Shown here piece by piece: positions 6,020-13,078 of a DNA stretch of 14,991 bases. Origin of the DNA: Verrucomicrobia bacterium UBA7008 (lineage in GTDB: Bacteria; Verrucomicrobiota; Kiritimatiellia; RFP12; UBA1067); assembly GCA_002449695.1 (NCBI GenBank), contig DJXI01000026.1:1-14991 (forward strand). Reading direction: 5' to 3'. Under the pieces are notes generated by a model, which worked only from the letters and a program-made list of their open reading frames with translations, had not been told where the DNA came from and did not search any database. The position numbers were made by a program, and so were the translations under genes. Each line of letters begins with the position of its first letter. The first letter of the stretch is position 1.

Positions 6020-7567
6020 ATGGTAAGTGGCATGAACATGACAAGGCGGCAGTTTCTTATCGGAGGTGCGGCGTTTCTGTCGCTCGGCGCGTTCGCGGGC
6101 AACCGCTTCATCCTCGCGGCGGCGGGTTTCAAGGCGGGTGGCAAGCCGCGACTCAAGTTCGGCGTCCTCTCCGACATCCACATCATGAGAGCTGGCAAGG
6201 ACGGAGAGACGATGACGAGCGGGATGAACAACTTGACGTTCAAGCACGCACTAGAATGGTTCAGAAGCCAGGATGTCGATGCCGTCGTCATTGCGGGCGA
6301 CATGGCGGACAAGGGGCTTGACGAAAACTTGATGGCCGTTGCGGACGCGTGGTATTCCGTATTTCCCGACGACAAATATCCCGACGGGCGTCCGGTCGAG
6401 AAGGTTTTCGTCACCGGCAACCACGACTACCTCGCCTACGGCGCGAACAAGAAATATCCGGACGAGACGGAGCGGGCGAAGCACGTCCTGCGCTACGACA
6501 TGGCGGGATGGTGGGACAAGGCGTTTCACGAGGAGTATTCGCCAATCTACTCGAAGACGGTGAAGGGATACACGTTCATCGGTTCGCACTGGGATGGTGC
6601 GCAGGCGGGGAACTCGTGCGACGGTGCATCGTTCGGCCTGATTGCAGATTTCATGGCGAAGAAGGGAAAGGCTCTCGACCCATCGCTGCCGTTCTTCTAC
6701 GTGCAGCATCCGCACCTCAAGGACACGTGCTACGGGCCGTGGGCGTGGGGGCACGACGCCGGCATAACGACGAAGACGTTTTCCGCCTATCCCAACGCCA
6801 TTGCGTTTTCGGGGCATTCGCACTATTCGCTCACGGACGAGCGGACGATCTGGCAGGGCGCGTTCACCTCTATAGGTGCGGGTTCGCTGCGCTATACCGG
6901 CGCACCAGCCGAAGAGCTCAAACCGTCCGGCTTCGAGAATTCCGGCGGGGGCGACTGGATGGCCGAGGCGCGCAAGTTGATGAAGAAAATCGGCACCGGC
7001 GACTGCCGCCAGGGGATGCTCTGGAGCGTCTACGACGACTGCATCACGGTGAAGCGGCGCGAGTTCCTCTCCGACCTCGACCTGGGGTCTGACTGGGTAC
7101 TGCCGCTTCCGGCGGCTTCTTCGCGCCCGTTCGCGTTTGCGGAACACGCGAAGCGGCTTCGTGCGCCGGAGTTCCCGGCGGGAGCGACTGTTGCGGTGTC
7201 TGAGATGAATGCGAAGAACCGTGGCGGCAAGTCGAAGGACGGGAAGGAGAAGATTGCATCCGAGAAGAAGCCGTCGTTCAAGGTGACAGTGCCGGCCGTA
7301 GTGTCGGACGACAAGGCGCGGCTCTTCTCGCTTGAGTTCACGGCGACGACGGCGGATGGCAAGAGCCAGACGAAGCTCGTGCTGCCGGAAGGATTCAACC
7401 ATTCCTTGAAGCACAAGAAAGCGCAGTCGCGGCAGGTGTGCTATTTCCGCAAGGACGAACTTGGCGCAGGCGACGCCGTTTTCACCATAACGCCGATGAA
7501 CTCGTTCGGAGTTCGCGGCAAGGCACTTGTCTGCGAATACAAAGTGCGCACGGGGGAGATGTCCTGA
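6020..7567 (+). CDS. Exported calcineurin-like metallophosphoesterase 1
   Basis: A 515-residue phosphoesterase with a Tat-type leader (TRRQFLIGGAAFLSLG, residues 8-23), so probably folded with metal before export to the periplasm. The di-metal site motifs appear in order: SDIH (Asp52, His54), GDMAD (Asp94), GNHD (Asn134, His135), QHPH (His230/His232) and GHSH (His266, His268). A lysine-rich linker (about 402-420) joins a C-terminal beta domain (about 420-515). It hydrolyses phosphomono- or diesters; the substrate is not evident. It is a paralog of the phosphoesterase at 10728: both share the YPD..ERA.HVL..DMA block and VKGY.F.G..W, but they differ in the stretch between the His motifs and in the linker. 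GGAGG lies about six bases before the ATG. Its TGA overlaps the ATG of the glycosidase by one base. Confidence 0.9.
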   Translation: MVSGMNMTRRQFLIGGAAFLSLGAFAGNRFILAAAGFKAGGKPRLKFGVLSDIHIMRAGKDGETMTSGMNNLTFKHALEWFRSQDVDAVVIAGDMADKGLDENLMAVADAWYSVFPDDKYPDGRPVEKVFVTGNHDYLAYGANKKYPDETERAKHVLRYDMAGWWDKAFHEEYSPIYSKTVKGYTFIGSHWDGAQAGNSCDGASFGLIADFMAKKGKALDPSLPFFYVQHPHLKDTCYGPWAWGHDAGITTKTFSAYPNAIAFSGHSHYSLTDERTIWQGAFTSIGAGSLRYTGAPAEELKPSGFENSGGGDWMAEARKLMKKIGTGDCRQGMLWSVYDDCITVKRREFLSDLDLGSDWVLPLPAASSRPFAFAEHAKRLRAPEFPAGATVAVSEMNAKNRGGKSKDGKEKIASEKKPSFKVTVPAVVSDDKARLFSLEFTATTADGKSQTKLVLPEGFNHSLKHKKAQSRQVCYFRKDELGAGDAVFTITPMNSFGVRGKALVCEYKVRTGEMS

Positions 7568-9198
7568 TGAAAAAGCCGGACAAGCGAAAGCTGTCGCATC
7601 GTCTGGCGATGATGACGCTTGCCGCGATTGCGCCGGTGCTTTTCGCGCACTCTGCGCAGGCTGATGCGTTTTCCCTTGTGCCTGATTCCGCCGTCCGCGT
7701 CTGGTTCGACAGATTCTCCGCCGATGACGAAGAAATCTACACGAATGCAATATGTAACGCAGAGGCGACTGAATGGGCGCTCTCGTCCATTCCCCGATTC
7801 GAGTGTCCAGACCGCGATATCGAGCGGGTCTACTACTTCCGCTGGTGGACATACCGCAAGCATCTGAAGAAGACGCCGGACGGCTGGGTTGTGACGGAGT
7901 TTCTTCCGCAAGTGCCGTGGGCGGGGCCGCACAACACCATATCGTGTCCGCTCAATCACCACATCATGGAAGGCCGCTGGCTGCGCGACGGCCGGTACCT
8001 TGACGGCTATATCGCTTTCATGGTGCAAAAGGGGCGCGTCAGCGGCAAGGGTGCCTATTCGAACGCCCCCGCGTTCGCCGCGCTGGAACGCGCCAGGGTG
8101 ACGGGTGATTTCGCGTTCGTCGAAAAACTGTTGCCTGATTTCATCCGCAACTGCGAGGCGTGGGAAAAAGGGTGGCGCTACGGCAAGGAGAAGTTCTTCA
8201 TCGGCTTCAGGCCGGAGCGCGGGCTGTACGACATCTGGGACGGCTACGAAGGAACCGAGAATTCGCTTTCCGGACACGGCGCGAGGCCGATGGTCAATGC
8301 CATGCGCTGGGCTGACATGAAGGCTGTCGCGGAAATCGCAAGATTGGAAGGCGACGGCGAAACGGCGGCAAGGTTCTCTGCAAAGGCCGACGCTCTCGAA
8401 AAAGTCATAAAGGCGAAGTTGTGGAACAGGGAAAAGAAGTTCTTCTCGATGCTTCCCGCTGCGGGCGGTAAACTCGACGACGTGTGCGAACTGCACGGCT
8501 ACGCGCCGTTCTATTTCGGGATGCCTCTCCCGGAATGCGGCGAGGCGTGGAATCGCCTCATGGATTCGCGCTCGGGGTTTTCCGCCGCGCCGAAGGGTCT
8601 GACGTTTCCGGCGCGCGACGCATCGGGTTTCAGGGACGTGCCGCTCCGCCACCGCTGCAGATGGGACGGCCCGAACTGGCCGTATGCAACAAGTGTCGCT
8701 CTGACCGCGCTCTACAGAACGCTTCAGTCAGATGCACCCATCCCCGCCACCCCAGCAGATTTCACGGCTTTGCTTGGGCAATTCGCCGCGCAGCAGAAGT
8801 TGATCCGCGAGGACGGCAAGGTTGTTTCGTGGATTGACGAGAATCTCGACGCCTACACGGGCGAGTGGCTCGTCCGGGAAAACATGCTCGCCTACGAGCG
8901 CAAGACCGGCAGGCGGCAGCGCATCCGCGAACGCGGCAAGGACTACAACCATTCGACGTTCTGCGATTTGGTTATCGCGGGGCTGTGCGGCATCCGCCCG
9001 TCGGACGATGGGCGGCTCGACGTCCGCCCGCTCGCGCCGGTTGCGTGGGACTGGTGGTGCATCGATGGCGTCCGCTACCATGGGCGCAACGTGACGGTTC
9101 TCTTCGACCGTTACGGAACGCACTACGGCAAGGGCAAGGGACTTGTCGTGCTAGATGGCGGCGAAAAGAAGGAGGGATTCTGGCATGGCGATCGATGA
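7567..9198 (+). CDS. Exported six-hairpin glycoside hydrolase (MGH1/GH63-like)
   Basis: A 543-residue protein. Residues 1-33 form a signal peptide (MKKPDKRKLSHRLAMMTLAA...AQA). The rest matches the (alpha/alpha)6-barrel glycosidases related to GH63 and the mannosylglycerate-hydrolase-like (MGH1) group: FRWWTYRKHL (91-100), GLYDIWDGYEGTENSLSGHG (219-238), RPMVNAMRWAD (240-250), WDGPNWPYATS (366-376), DENLDAYTGEW (424-434) and DYNHSTFCDLVIAGLCGIRP (459-478). Candidate catalytic acids lie in the second motif (Asp222, Asp225, Glu228, Glu231) and the fifth (Glu425, Glu433). By family it would cleave alpha-linked glucosyl or mannosyl residues; the exact bond is unknown. An open frame extends back to 7438, but the ATG at 7567 is chosen because the signal peptide begins there and it overlaps the previous stop as TGATG. 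It is flanked by phosphoesterases, which suggests a phosphate-bearing glycan substrate. Confidence 0.75.
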   Translation: MKKPDKRKLSHRLAMMTLAAIAPVLFAHSAQADAFSLVPDSAVRVWFDRFSADDEEIYTNAICNAEATEWALSSIPRFECPDRDIERVYYFRWWTYRKHLKKTPDGWVVTEFLPQVPWAGPHNTISCPLNHHIMEGRWLRDGRYLDGYIAFMVQKGRVSGKGAYSNAPAFAALERARVTGDFAFVEKLLPDFIRNCEAWEKGWRYGKEKFFIGFRPERGLYDIWDGYEGTENSLSGHGARPMVNAMRWADMKAVAEIARLEGDGETAARFSAKADALEKVIKAKLWNREKKFFSMLPAAGGKLDDVCELHGYAPFYFGMPLPECGEAWNRLMDSRSGFSAAPKGLTFPARDASGFRDVPLRHRCRWDGPNWPYATSVALTALYRTLQSDAPIPATPADFTALLGQFAAQQKLIREDGKVVSWIDENLDAYTGEWLVRENMLAYERKTGRRQRIRERGKDYNHSTFCDLVIAGLCGIRPSDDGRLDVRPLAPVAWDWWCIDGVRYHGRNVTVLFDRYGTHYGKGKGLVVLDGGEKKEGFWHGDR

Positions 9199-10513
9199 TG
9201 CAATGATGGACAGACGCTCGTTCCTGTCGAGGCTTGGGACGGGGGTGTTTGTCGCGGCATTCGGCGGTGCGGCAGGCTTTCCAAAGAGGGCAAACGCTGA
9301 AAGCCCCGGCACCGCGTCGCCGGGGCGTCTCCTCGCCTCCGCGCCGGTGCTGCAAAACGCGGCGGAGACGTCGATAGGCGTTTCCTTCGCCGTGAACGCT
9401 CTGGCGAGCGGTTGGGTGGAGATTTCCAAGTCTCCTGACATGAGCGGCGCGAAGCGGGTGTATTCCGGTACCGGCGGCCTGATGGATGTGAACGACCGCT
9501 TCGCGCTCGTGCGCATTCGCGGCCTTCGCCCCGCGACGCGCTACTGGTATCGCATCGGCGCGGACAGAATGGAATTCAAAAGATACCGCCCCTTCAATCT
9601 CGCTTCCGAGGCGGACGGGAAGATTCATTCCTTCACGACGCTTGGGCCAGGGGCGGGTGGGTCGTTCTGCGTCATTGCCGACACCCACCAGCGTGAGCCC
9701 GCCCTTGGAATGACGCTTGCCAAGCTGCAGGAATTGAAGCCGTCCGTCGTCATCTGGAACGGCGATGCGACCGGCAACTTCAACACGACGCTGGACGACG
9801 CGATGAAGACGTTCATACACGTCCATCCCGACTATCCGGAATATGCAGCCGACACGCCCTGGATGTTCGTCAACGGCAACCATGACTTCAGGGGGCTTTT
9901 CAACCGGCATCTGCAGGATTTGATGATGTTCCGCGAACTAGACGAACGCGCCGGGCGGTATGCATCGCTCGGGCGCAACTTCGTGCAGAGGCTAGGCGAC
10001 ATCGCGCTCATCGGCCTCGACACCGGCGAAGACAAGCCGGACGCACATCCGTATTTCGGCGGTGTTGTGAAGTTCGAGCCGTATCGCCGGCTCCAGACGC
10101 GGTGGCTCGCCGACATGATCGAGACGCCCGCCGTTAAGACCGCGAAGTTCAAGGTGGCGTTCTGCCACATCCCTTTGTCCGACGCCAATCCCGCTCACAA
10201 TGCCGGCGATGAAATCGACATGGAACGTGCGGCGGAATGGCATCGGCCATGTGCGCAGATGTGGGGTCCGCTCTTCGAGAAGGCTGGCGTAAACCTTGTC
10301 GTCACGGGCCACACGCACCGCTTCCGCGTCGATCCGCCATGCATGGGCAGGACGTGGACGCACATGGTCTCGGGCGGATGCGACATTTGGGAAAAAGGGG
10401 CGAAGAGGAAGTTCCCCACCGTCATCGAGGGTCTCCAGACCCCTGACGGTCTGCATATCCGTGTCCACAACGCGACCAACGGGAAAATCGAGTACGAAAG
10501 AACATTCACATGA
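9185..10513 (+). CDS. Exported purple-acid-phosphatase-like metallophosphoesterase 2
   Basis: A 442-residue phosphoesterase with a Tat-type leader (DRRSFLSRLG, residues 9-18, then a hydrophobic stretch to about 36). Residues about 48-152 form an FN3-like domain as in purple acid phosphatases (RGLRPATRYWYRIG, 112-125). The catalytic domain shows IADTH (Asp166, His168), WNGD (Asp193), NGNHD (Asn232, His233), FCHIPLS (His328) and TGHTHRF (His376, His378). The N-terminal domain and lack of the block shared by phosphoesterases 1 and 3 put it in another subfamily, so it probably acts on a different ester. The start at 9185 is preferred because AAGGAGG lies about nine bases upstream; 9203 is a possible alternative. 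The gene overlaps the glycosidase by 14 bases, and its TGA overlaps the ATG of the next small frame (ATGA). Confidence 0.88.
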   Translation: MAIDDAMMDRRSFLSRLGTGVFVAAFGGAAGFPKRANAESPGTASPGRLLASAPVLQNAAETSIGVSFAVNALASGWVEISKSPDMSGAKRVYSGTGGLMDVNDRFALVRIRGLRPATRYWYRIGADRMEFKRYRPFNLASEADGKIHSFTTLGPGAGGSFCVIADTHQREPALGMTLAKLQELKPSVVIWNGDATGNFNTTLDDAMKTFIHVHPDYPEYAADTPWMFVNGNHDFRGLFNRHLQDLMMFRELDERAGRYASLGRNFVQRLGDIALIGLDTGEDKPDAHPYFGGVVKFEPYRRLQTRWLADMIETPAVKTAKFKVAFCHIPLSDANPAHNAGDEIDMERAAEWHRPCAQMWGPLFEKAGVNLVVTGHTHRFRVDPPCMGRTWTHMVSGGCDIWEKGAKRKFPTVIEGLQTPDGLHIRVHNATNGKIEYERTFT

Positions 10514-10731
10514 AAATGCACGGGCATTATCGCGGGGAGCAGCAAACTTGCATTTTCGTGGGGAATAGCATGACGCCAACTTGCATTTTCGTGGGAGTTC
10601 GTGGTCTCGCGCAGAACATTGAATGGAAGCCATTCGCCAGCCGCGCGGAGGAGCATCGCCGCCGCCTTCTGCGCGACCATGTCAACTGCGCGGGCATCGC
10701 AAACCGCAAGACGGAAAGAGCGGCGCGATGA
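10510..10731 (+). CDS. Possible small protein bridging two phosphoesterase genes
   Basis: A 73-codon frame whose ATG overlaps the TGA of phosphoesterase 2 and whose TGA overlaps the ATG of phosphoesterase 3, both as ATGA. This is the arrangement expected of translationally coupled genes. The first half encodes a repeated TCIFVG hexapeptide, produced by an 18-base direct repeat with a 33-base (11-codon) period. The second half (about residues 33-73) is basic, uses G/C-ending codons like its neighbours, and includes AEEHRRRLLRDHVNCAGIAN. No signal peptide, domain or known family is seen. It could be a real small protein, the remnant of a decayed gene, or a repeat insertion that happens to stay open. 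Apart from this frame the 214-base gap holds no feature. Confidence 0.35.
   Translation: MKMHGHYRGEQQTCIFVGNSMTPTCIFVGVRGLAQNIEWKPFASRAEEHRRRLLRDHVNCAGIANRKTERAAR
10545..10595 (+). repeat. Two exact 18-bp direct repeats, 33 bp apart
   Basis: AACTTGCATTTTCGTGGG occurs at 10545-10562 and 10578-10595, with a 15-bp non-repeated spacer. An inverted near-copy of the core (ATGAAAATGCA, 10510-10520) lies at the start of the gap. A 33-bp period is close to three helical turns, so paired binding sites on one DNA face are possible. A dispersed repeat element is the other reading. Two copies are too few for a CRISPR array. Confidence 0.75.
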
Positions 10732-12134
10732 AAAGCGAGGTTTCTAGGCGCGACCTCCTGAAGTCGTCGTTTGCCGCGATTGGGTTCGCGGCTCTGCCGG
10801 GCGGTTTTTTGTTTGCCGCGCCTGAAGGCTGGAAGCCGGACAAAAAGCCGAATCTTGTTTTCGGCGTGGTAAGCGACACGCATCTGCGCACCATGCACGG
10901 ATCGAGCGGCAAACCCGGACACAACTGGCCCGACAAGTATTTCGCCGCCGCGCTCGAATACTTCAAACGGCGCGGCGTCGATGCTGTGGTGCATTGCGGC
11001 GACATGGCGCATCGCGGACAGGTCGAGGAAATGCAGTTTCACGCAAATGCGTGGAACAGAGTGTTCGGTCCTTCCGGCGGCCCCGTGAAACTCTTCGTCA
11101 CCGGAAACCACGACGCCGAAGGAGCCAGATACGGAGATTTCGTCGAGAAAAACTATCCAGACCCTGCGGAGAGGGCGAATCACGTTCTCGCGACCGACAT
11201 GGCCGCGAACTGGGAGCGGATCTGGAGCGAGAAGTACGATAGCGTCTGGCACAAAGAGGTCAAGGGCTACCATTTCTTCGGACGGAATTGGGGCGTTGAC
11301 GACGCGGAGCTTGTGCGGCTTGTGGAGGAAACGGGAAAGACCGTCCGGCTCGACGATCCGGCGCGTCCGTTCTTCTTCATGACGCATTCGCGCCCCGTCG
11401 CTCCGCTCCGCAAGCGCGTGTCGGCGAAGCGCAACGCCGTCTCGTTCTTCGGGCACAACCACTGGAGCATCGCCAACTGGAACATACCTTCTATTTATTA
11501 TGGGACGCTTCCATGTATCCAGTGCGCATCGTGCGAACCAAGGGGATGTACTGCGCTTGTGGGCGACAGCTATATCTGCAAGACCAAGATTGAAGGACGC
11601 GATGCTGAGAACATCGGCAAGGGGCGGCAGGGATATGTGGTTCGTATTTACGATGACATGATGGTAATCGAACGGCGGGAGTTTTCCAGCGGTGCTGCCA
11701 GCCTCGGCGCCGACTGGGTGATGCCGTTTAATTGGGGAACGGGGAAGCACCCGTTCTCGAAGGACGAATTGATGAAGGTCATCGGCGAACCGCAGTTCGG
11801 GAAGAGTGTAAAGTTGAAAGTTGAAAGTGTAAAGTTGGAGAGTGGTGAAGATGCGGTAAGGGTCTCGATTCCTCTTGCCGACGGCAACCCCGATTCGCGG
11901 GTGTATGCCTACGAGGTTGTCGTGGCGGGCGACGAAGGAACGCCGAAACTCCACAAGGCGGTTTACGCGGCGGGCGTAAACACGGGCGTCGGCCACGAGC
12001 CGAACGGCGGTGTGACGACGCTCGAAATCGCAAAAGACGAATTGCCGCCCGGCAAGACGCTGACCATAGCGGCGCGTCCGCTTTCCTCCCTCGGCACGTC
12101 CGGCAAGGCGATAGTGGCAGAATGGAAAATCTGA
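10728..12134 (+). CDS. Exported calcineurin-like metallophosphoesterase 3
   Basis: A 468-residue phosphoesterase with a Tat-type leader (SRRDLLKSSFAAIGFAALPG, residues 6-25). Metal-site motifs are SDTH (Asp50, His52), CGDMAH (Asp92), TGNHD (Asn127, His128), MTHS (His220) and GHNH (His243, His245). A C-terminal beta domain (about 377-468) follows a linker made of a heptanucleotide repeat (residues about 360-371). It is a paralog of phosphoesterase 1 (shared YPD..ERA.HVL..DMA and VKGY.F) but its segment before the GHNH motif is shorter, so substrate preference may differ. The frame is open back to 10623, but the twin-arginine leader starts at the ATG at 10728, which overlaps the preceding small frame as ATGA. 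The ribosome-binding site (GGAAAGAG) is weak, consistent with coupling. The next gene starts 16 bases downstream. Confidence 0.9.
   Translation: MKSEVSRRDLLKSSFAAIGFAALPGGFLFAAPEGWKPDKKPNLVFGVVSDTHLRTMHGSSGKPGHNWPDKYFAAALEYFKRRGVDAVVHCGDMAHRGQVEEMQFHANAWNRVFGPSGGPVKLFVTGNHDAEGARYGDFVEKNYPDPAERANHVLATDMAANWERIWSEKYDSVWHKEVKGYHFFGRNWGVDDAELVRLVEETGKTVRLDDPARPFFFMTHSRPVAPLRKRVSAKRNAVSFFGHNHWSIANWNIPSIYYGTLPCIQCASCEPRGCTALVGDSYICKTKIEGRDAENIGKGRQGYVVRIYDDMMVIERREFSSGAASLGADWVMPFNWGTGKHPFSKDELMKVIGEPQFGKSVKLKVESVKLESGEDAVRVSIPLADGNPDSRVYAYEVVVAGDEGTPKLHKAVYAAGVNTGVGHEPNGGVTTLEIAKDELPPGKTLTIAARPLSSLGTSGKAIVAEWKI
11805..11839 (+). repeat. Five tandem heptanucleotides inside phosphoesterase 3
   Basis: AGTGTAA, AGTTGAA, AGTTGAA, AGTGTAA and AGTTGGA follow one another without gaps, and GTGTAAAGTTG recurs exactly 21 bases apart (11806, 11827). 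Three heptamers equal seven codons, so the array preserves the frame and encodes a SVKLKVESVKLE linker between the catalytic and C-terminal domains. The paralog at 6020 has an unrelated lysine-rich linker there. Confidence 0.7.
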
Positions 12135-12150
12135 AAGGAAACATAACATT

Positions 12151-13077
12151 ATGATGAAAATGAGAATAGCCGCGTTGGCGGTAGTGATGGCGGGTTCGAT
12201 CTTCGGCGCGACGCGCACGGAGGCTATAAGGGAAAAGCTTGTGTCGGGCGACAGGAACTACGTGTTCGTCGCGATGCATCGGGGCGACTGGCGGAACTTT
12301 CCGGAGAACTCGAAAGGTGCGATACTTTCCTCGATCCGGCTTGGCGCGGACATCGTGGAGTTGGATGTGCAGATGACGAAGGACGGCAGGTTCATCCTCA
12401 ACCACGATAACACACTCAACCGCACCACCACCGGCAAGGGCAAGGTGAGCGACCTCACGCTCGAGGAGATAAAACAGTTCAAGATGCGCGATTCGCGCGG
12501 CAAACCGACCGACTACGAGATACTGACTCTCGAAGAGGCCCTTGAGCTTACGCGCGGCAAGATCATCATGAACATCGACAAGTTCACCGAGCATCCGAGG
12601 GAAATCCTTGACGCGGTCGCCGCCGTGGGCGCGCTGAAAGAGGTGCTTGTGAAATCGTTGCATGATCCCGACGATGCCCGCAAGTTCTTCGGCCCGTACT
12701 GGAAGGATGTCGAAAGCGGCAAGCTTCTCTACATGCCCGTCATCCAGTTCTGCTGGAAGAAGCACAAGAAGGCCGCGCACGATCTTCCGCTATGGCTCGC
12801 CGAGGAGCCGCGCAAGGCGTCGATGTACGAAGTCTGCGCGGACGCGCCGGAACACGCCGCCGCGTTCGGCGACGTCCTCAAGGCCAAAGGCGCTCCGCGC
12901 CTCTGGATAAACACAATGTGGGATTCCCTTTCCGCAGGGCACGGCGACTCTCGCGCACTCCTCGACCCGGAGGCCAATTGGGGCTGGGTGCTGGATCAGG
13001 GCGCGACTATGATCCAGAGCGATTATGCAGCAGAACTGGTCGTGTGGCTCACGCAGAAGGGGCGGAGGAATTTCTAA
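12151..13077 (+). CDS. Periplasmic glycerophosphodiester phosphodiesterase (GDPD family)
   Basis: A 308-residue exported enzyme expected to split glycerophosphodiesters into glycerol-3-phosphate and an alcohol. Residues 1-20 form a signal peptide (MMKMRIAALAVVMAGSIFGA). The TIM-barrel signature is complete: HRGDWRNFPENS (43-54), ELDVQMTKDGRFILNHD (70-86) and LNRTTTGKGKVSDLTLEEI (89-107). Catalytic histidines would be His43 and His85 and metal ligands Glu70 and Asp72, with the same 27- and 13-residue spacings as characterised family members. The third metal ligand, usually Glu, is Asp143 here (MNIDKF), a variant I associate with a subgroup of GDPDs. AAAGGA lies about 11 bases before the first ATG. 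The transporter gene begins one base after its TAA, matching the GlpQ-GlpT pairing of E. coli and pointing to uptake of the released phosphate ester. Confidence 0.92.
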   Translation: MMKMRIAALAVVMAGSIFGATRTEAIREKLVSGDRNYVFVAMHRGDWRNFPENSKGAILSSIRLGADIVELDVQMTKDGRFILNHDNTLNRTTTGKGKVSDLTLEEIKQFKMRDSRGKPTDYEILTLEEALELTRGKIIMNIDKFTEHPREILDAVAAVGALKEVLVKSLHDPDDARKFFGPYWKDVESGKLLYMPVIQFCWKKHKKAAHDLPLWLAEEPRKASMYEVCADAPEHAAAFGDVLKAKGAPRLWINTMWDSLSAGHGDSRALLDPEANWGWVLDQGATMIQSDYAAELVVWLTQKGRRNF

Positions 13078-13078
13078 G

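Noticed and set aside
7438..7566. N-terminal extension of the glycosidase from the upstream in-frame ATG
   Set aside because: The extra 43 residues overlap the end of phosphoesterase 1, are Arg-rich, and would bury the signal peptide that starts at 7567.
6251..7852. Long - strand frame of 533 codons across phosphoesterase 1 and the glycosidase
   Set aside because: It spans two real genes in antisense, is Arg-rich with no recognisable motif or plausible start site, and is explained by GC-rich third codon positions.
10545..10595. Possible CRISPR fragment
   Set aside because: Only two 18-bp repeats with a 15-bp spacer, both far below CRISPR sizes, and no cas gene nearby.
10623..10727. N-terminal extension of phosphoesterase 3
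   Set aside because: It would place 35 Pro/Arg-rich residues before the twin-arginine leader, and the ATG at 10728 has an ATGA junction.
10527..12218. Long - strand frame of 563 codons opposite phosphoesterase 3
   Set aside because: Antisense to a gene with complete metallophosphoesterase motifs; arginine-rich translation without domains.
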